NCBI RefSeq assembly: GCF_014174515.1
Contig: NZ_JACJUG010000011.1
Coordinates: 62,001-126,000, forward strand
Direction of reading: 5' to 3'
Source of the DNA: Mitsuaria sp. WAJ17
Lineage (GTDB): Bacteria > Pseudomonadota > Gammaproteobacteria > Burkholderiales > Burkholderiaceae_C
Length of the DNA stretch: 64,000 bases
The notes under the pieces: model-generated
Seen by the model: the letters and a program-made list of their open reading frames with translations, nothing else
Database searches by the model: none
Told to the model about the DNA's origin: nothing
Part shown: piece by piece, positions 63,551-64,000 of the stretch
How the letters are laid out: each line of letters begins with the position of its first letter
Position numbering within the stretch: the stretch's first letter is position 1
Made by a program: the position numbers and the translations under genes

Positions 63551-64000
63551 CAGCTTCCTTGGTCGAGCAGCATCTGGCGCAGCAGGGGCACCGTCACGGC
63601 CCGCTTATTGGCCAGGGCGAATTCATCCAGCCGGTCCAGCAGGCCCATCAGGTGCTTGAGGTCGCGGGCGAAACGGGTAAGAAGATAGTCCATGACCTCG
63701 TCACTGAGCACGATACCCCTGCGGTCGGCTTCACGACGCAGGGCGGCGCGCATCTCGCCTTCCGGCAAGGGCTGCAGGGCATAGGTCGGGCCCCAGCCCA
63801 AGCGAGTGCGCAGGTCCTCGCGCAGTTCGAGGTCGATGGGCGGCGCCACGCCGGTGGACACCACGGCCAGGCCCAGAGTGGCCGCCTCGACGAAGAGCGT
63901 GAAGGCGGCATGCTGCTGGCCGGGATCGAAGCGGTCGCAATCATCCAGCAGCAGCAGGCTCGGATGCGCGGGCAGCTCCCAGGGCAGGGGCGTGTCGGCG
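63550..64000 (-). CDS. hda: DnaA regulatory inactivator Hda, C-terminal part
   Basis: The last 149 codons of Hda; the start lies beyond the right edge. It reads LLLLDDCDRFDPGQQHAAF (the Walker B region of the AAA+ domain), continuing LGWGPTYALQPLPEGEMRAAL and RFARDLKHLMGLLDRLDEF (sensor 2 helix). Hda with the DNA clamp drives ATP hydrolysis on DnaA after initiation. The Walker A part is outside the window. The hda-HAD-pcnB-folK order supports the call. Confidence 0.92.
   Translation of the reverse strand, partial: ADTPLPWELPAHPSLLLLDDCDRFDPGQQHAAFTLFVEAATLGLAVVSTGVAPPIDLELREDLRTRLGWGPTYALQPLPEGEMRAALRREADRRGIVLSDEVMDYLLTRFARDLKHLMGLLDRLDEFALANKRAVTVPLLRQMLLDQGS

Overview
The window is a GC-rich, gene-dense stretch of a betaproteobacterial chromosome, most likely Burkholderiales of the Roseateles/Rubrivivax/Leptothrix (Sphaerotilaceae) type. 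The grounds are strong G/C bias at third codon positions and several gene orders I associate with that order: map-glnD, rpsP-rimM-trmD-rplS, hda-HAD-pcnB-folK, and the pair DUF47/PhoU-like protein plus Pit. I see no rRNA, tRNA, CRISPR array, insertion sequence or prophage. The high GC produces many long mirror ORFs opposite real genes; these are left out.

Layout. 1-8.4 kb, minus strand: the start of yaaA, a TolC-type outer-membrane protein, a rhodanese, an isoaspartate methyltransferase, an RND pump with its adaptor, and a TetR regulator whose start is preceded by a palindromic operator. 8.5-13.4 kb, plus strand: uppP, map, glnD and a hexapeptide-repeat sugar acetyltransferase. 13.4-29.2 kb, minus strand: a surface-glycan and secretion island. 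It reads from 29.2 kb downwards as a TPR/OGT-like glycosyltransferase, a complete type I secretion system (ABC, HlyD, TolC), a KdnB/KdnA-like dehydrogenase-aminotransferase pair, a GT2 glycosyltransferase, a NeuB-family synthase, an SpsF-like cytidylyltransferase, a 566-residue protein of unknown function, then a WxcM-like acetyltransferase-ketoisomerase fusion and a DegT aminotransferase. Five of these genes overlap by 4 bp or lie 4 bp apart.

29.4-44.5 kb: a D-2-hydroxyacid dehydrogenase with a two-gene chromate transporter, upp, rlmB, a DUF1624 membrane protein, an HtrA-type protease, a lipoprotein/beta-barrel pair with no recognised function, an ABC-2 exporter, rlhA and an orphan CHASE/PAS histidine kinase. 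44.8-54.6 kb: a LysR regulator, purL, and a nucleoside salvage operon (LacI regulator, ribokinase, nucleoside hydrolase, MTA/SAH-type deaminase). 54.7-57.0 kb: the rpsP operon. 57.2-64 kb: a GNAT acetyltransferase, a TM2-like protein, phosphate uptake (Pit plus DUF47) with a Pho-box-like site, and hda-HAD-pcnB-folK-DUF486.

The best candidate for an undescribed system is the 13.4-29.2 kb island. It combines a gene pair resembling the Kdo-to-Kdo8N enzymes with a sialic-acid-type synthase and cytidylyltransferase, and places them beside a type I exporter and a protein-glycosyltransferase-like gene. A second signal is an exact 13-bp word, GGGTCAGGTCTTG, found six times on both strands, in genes and between them.
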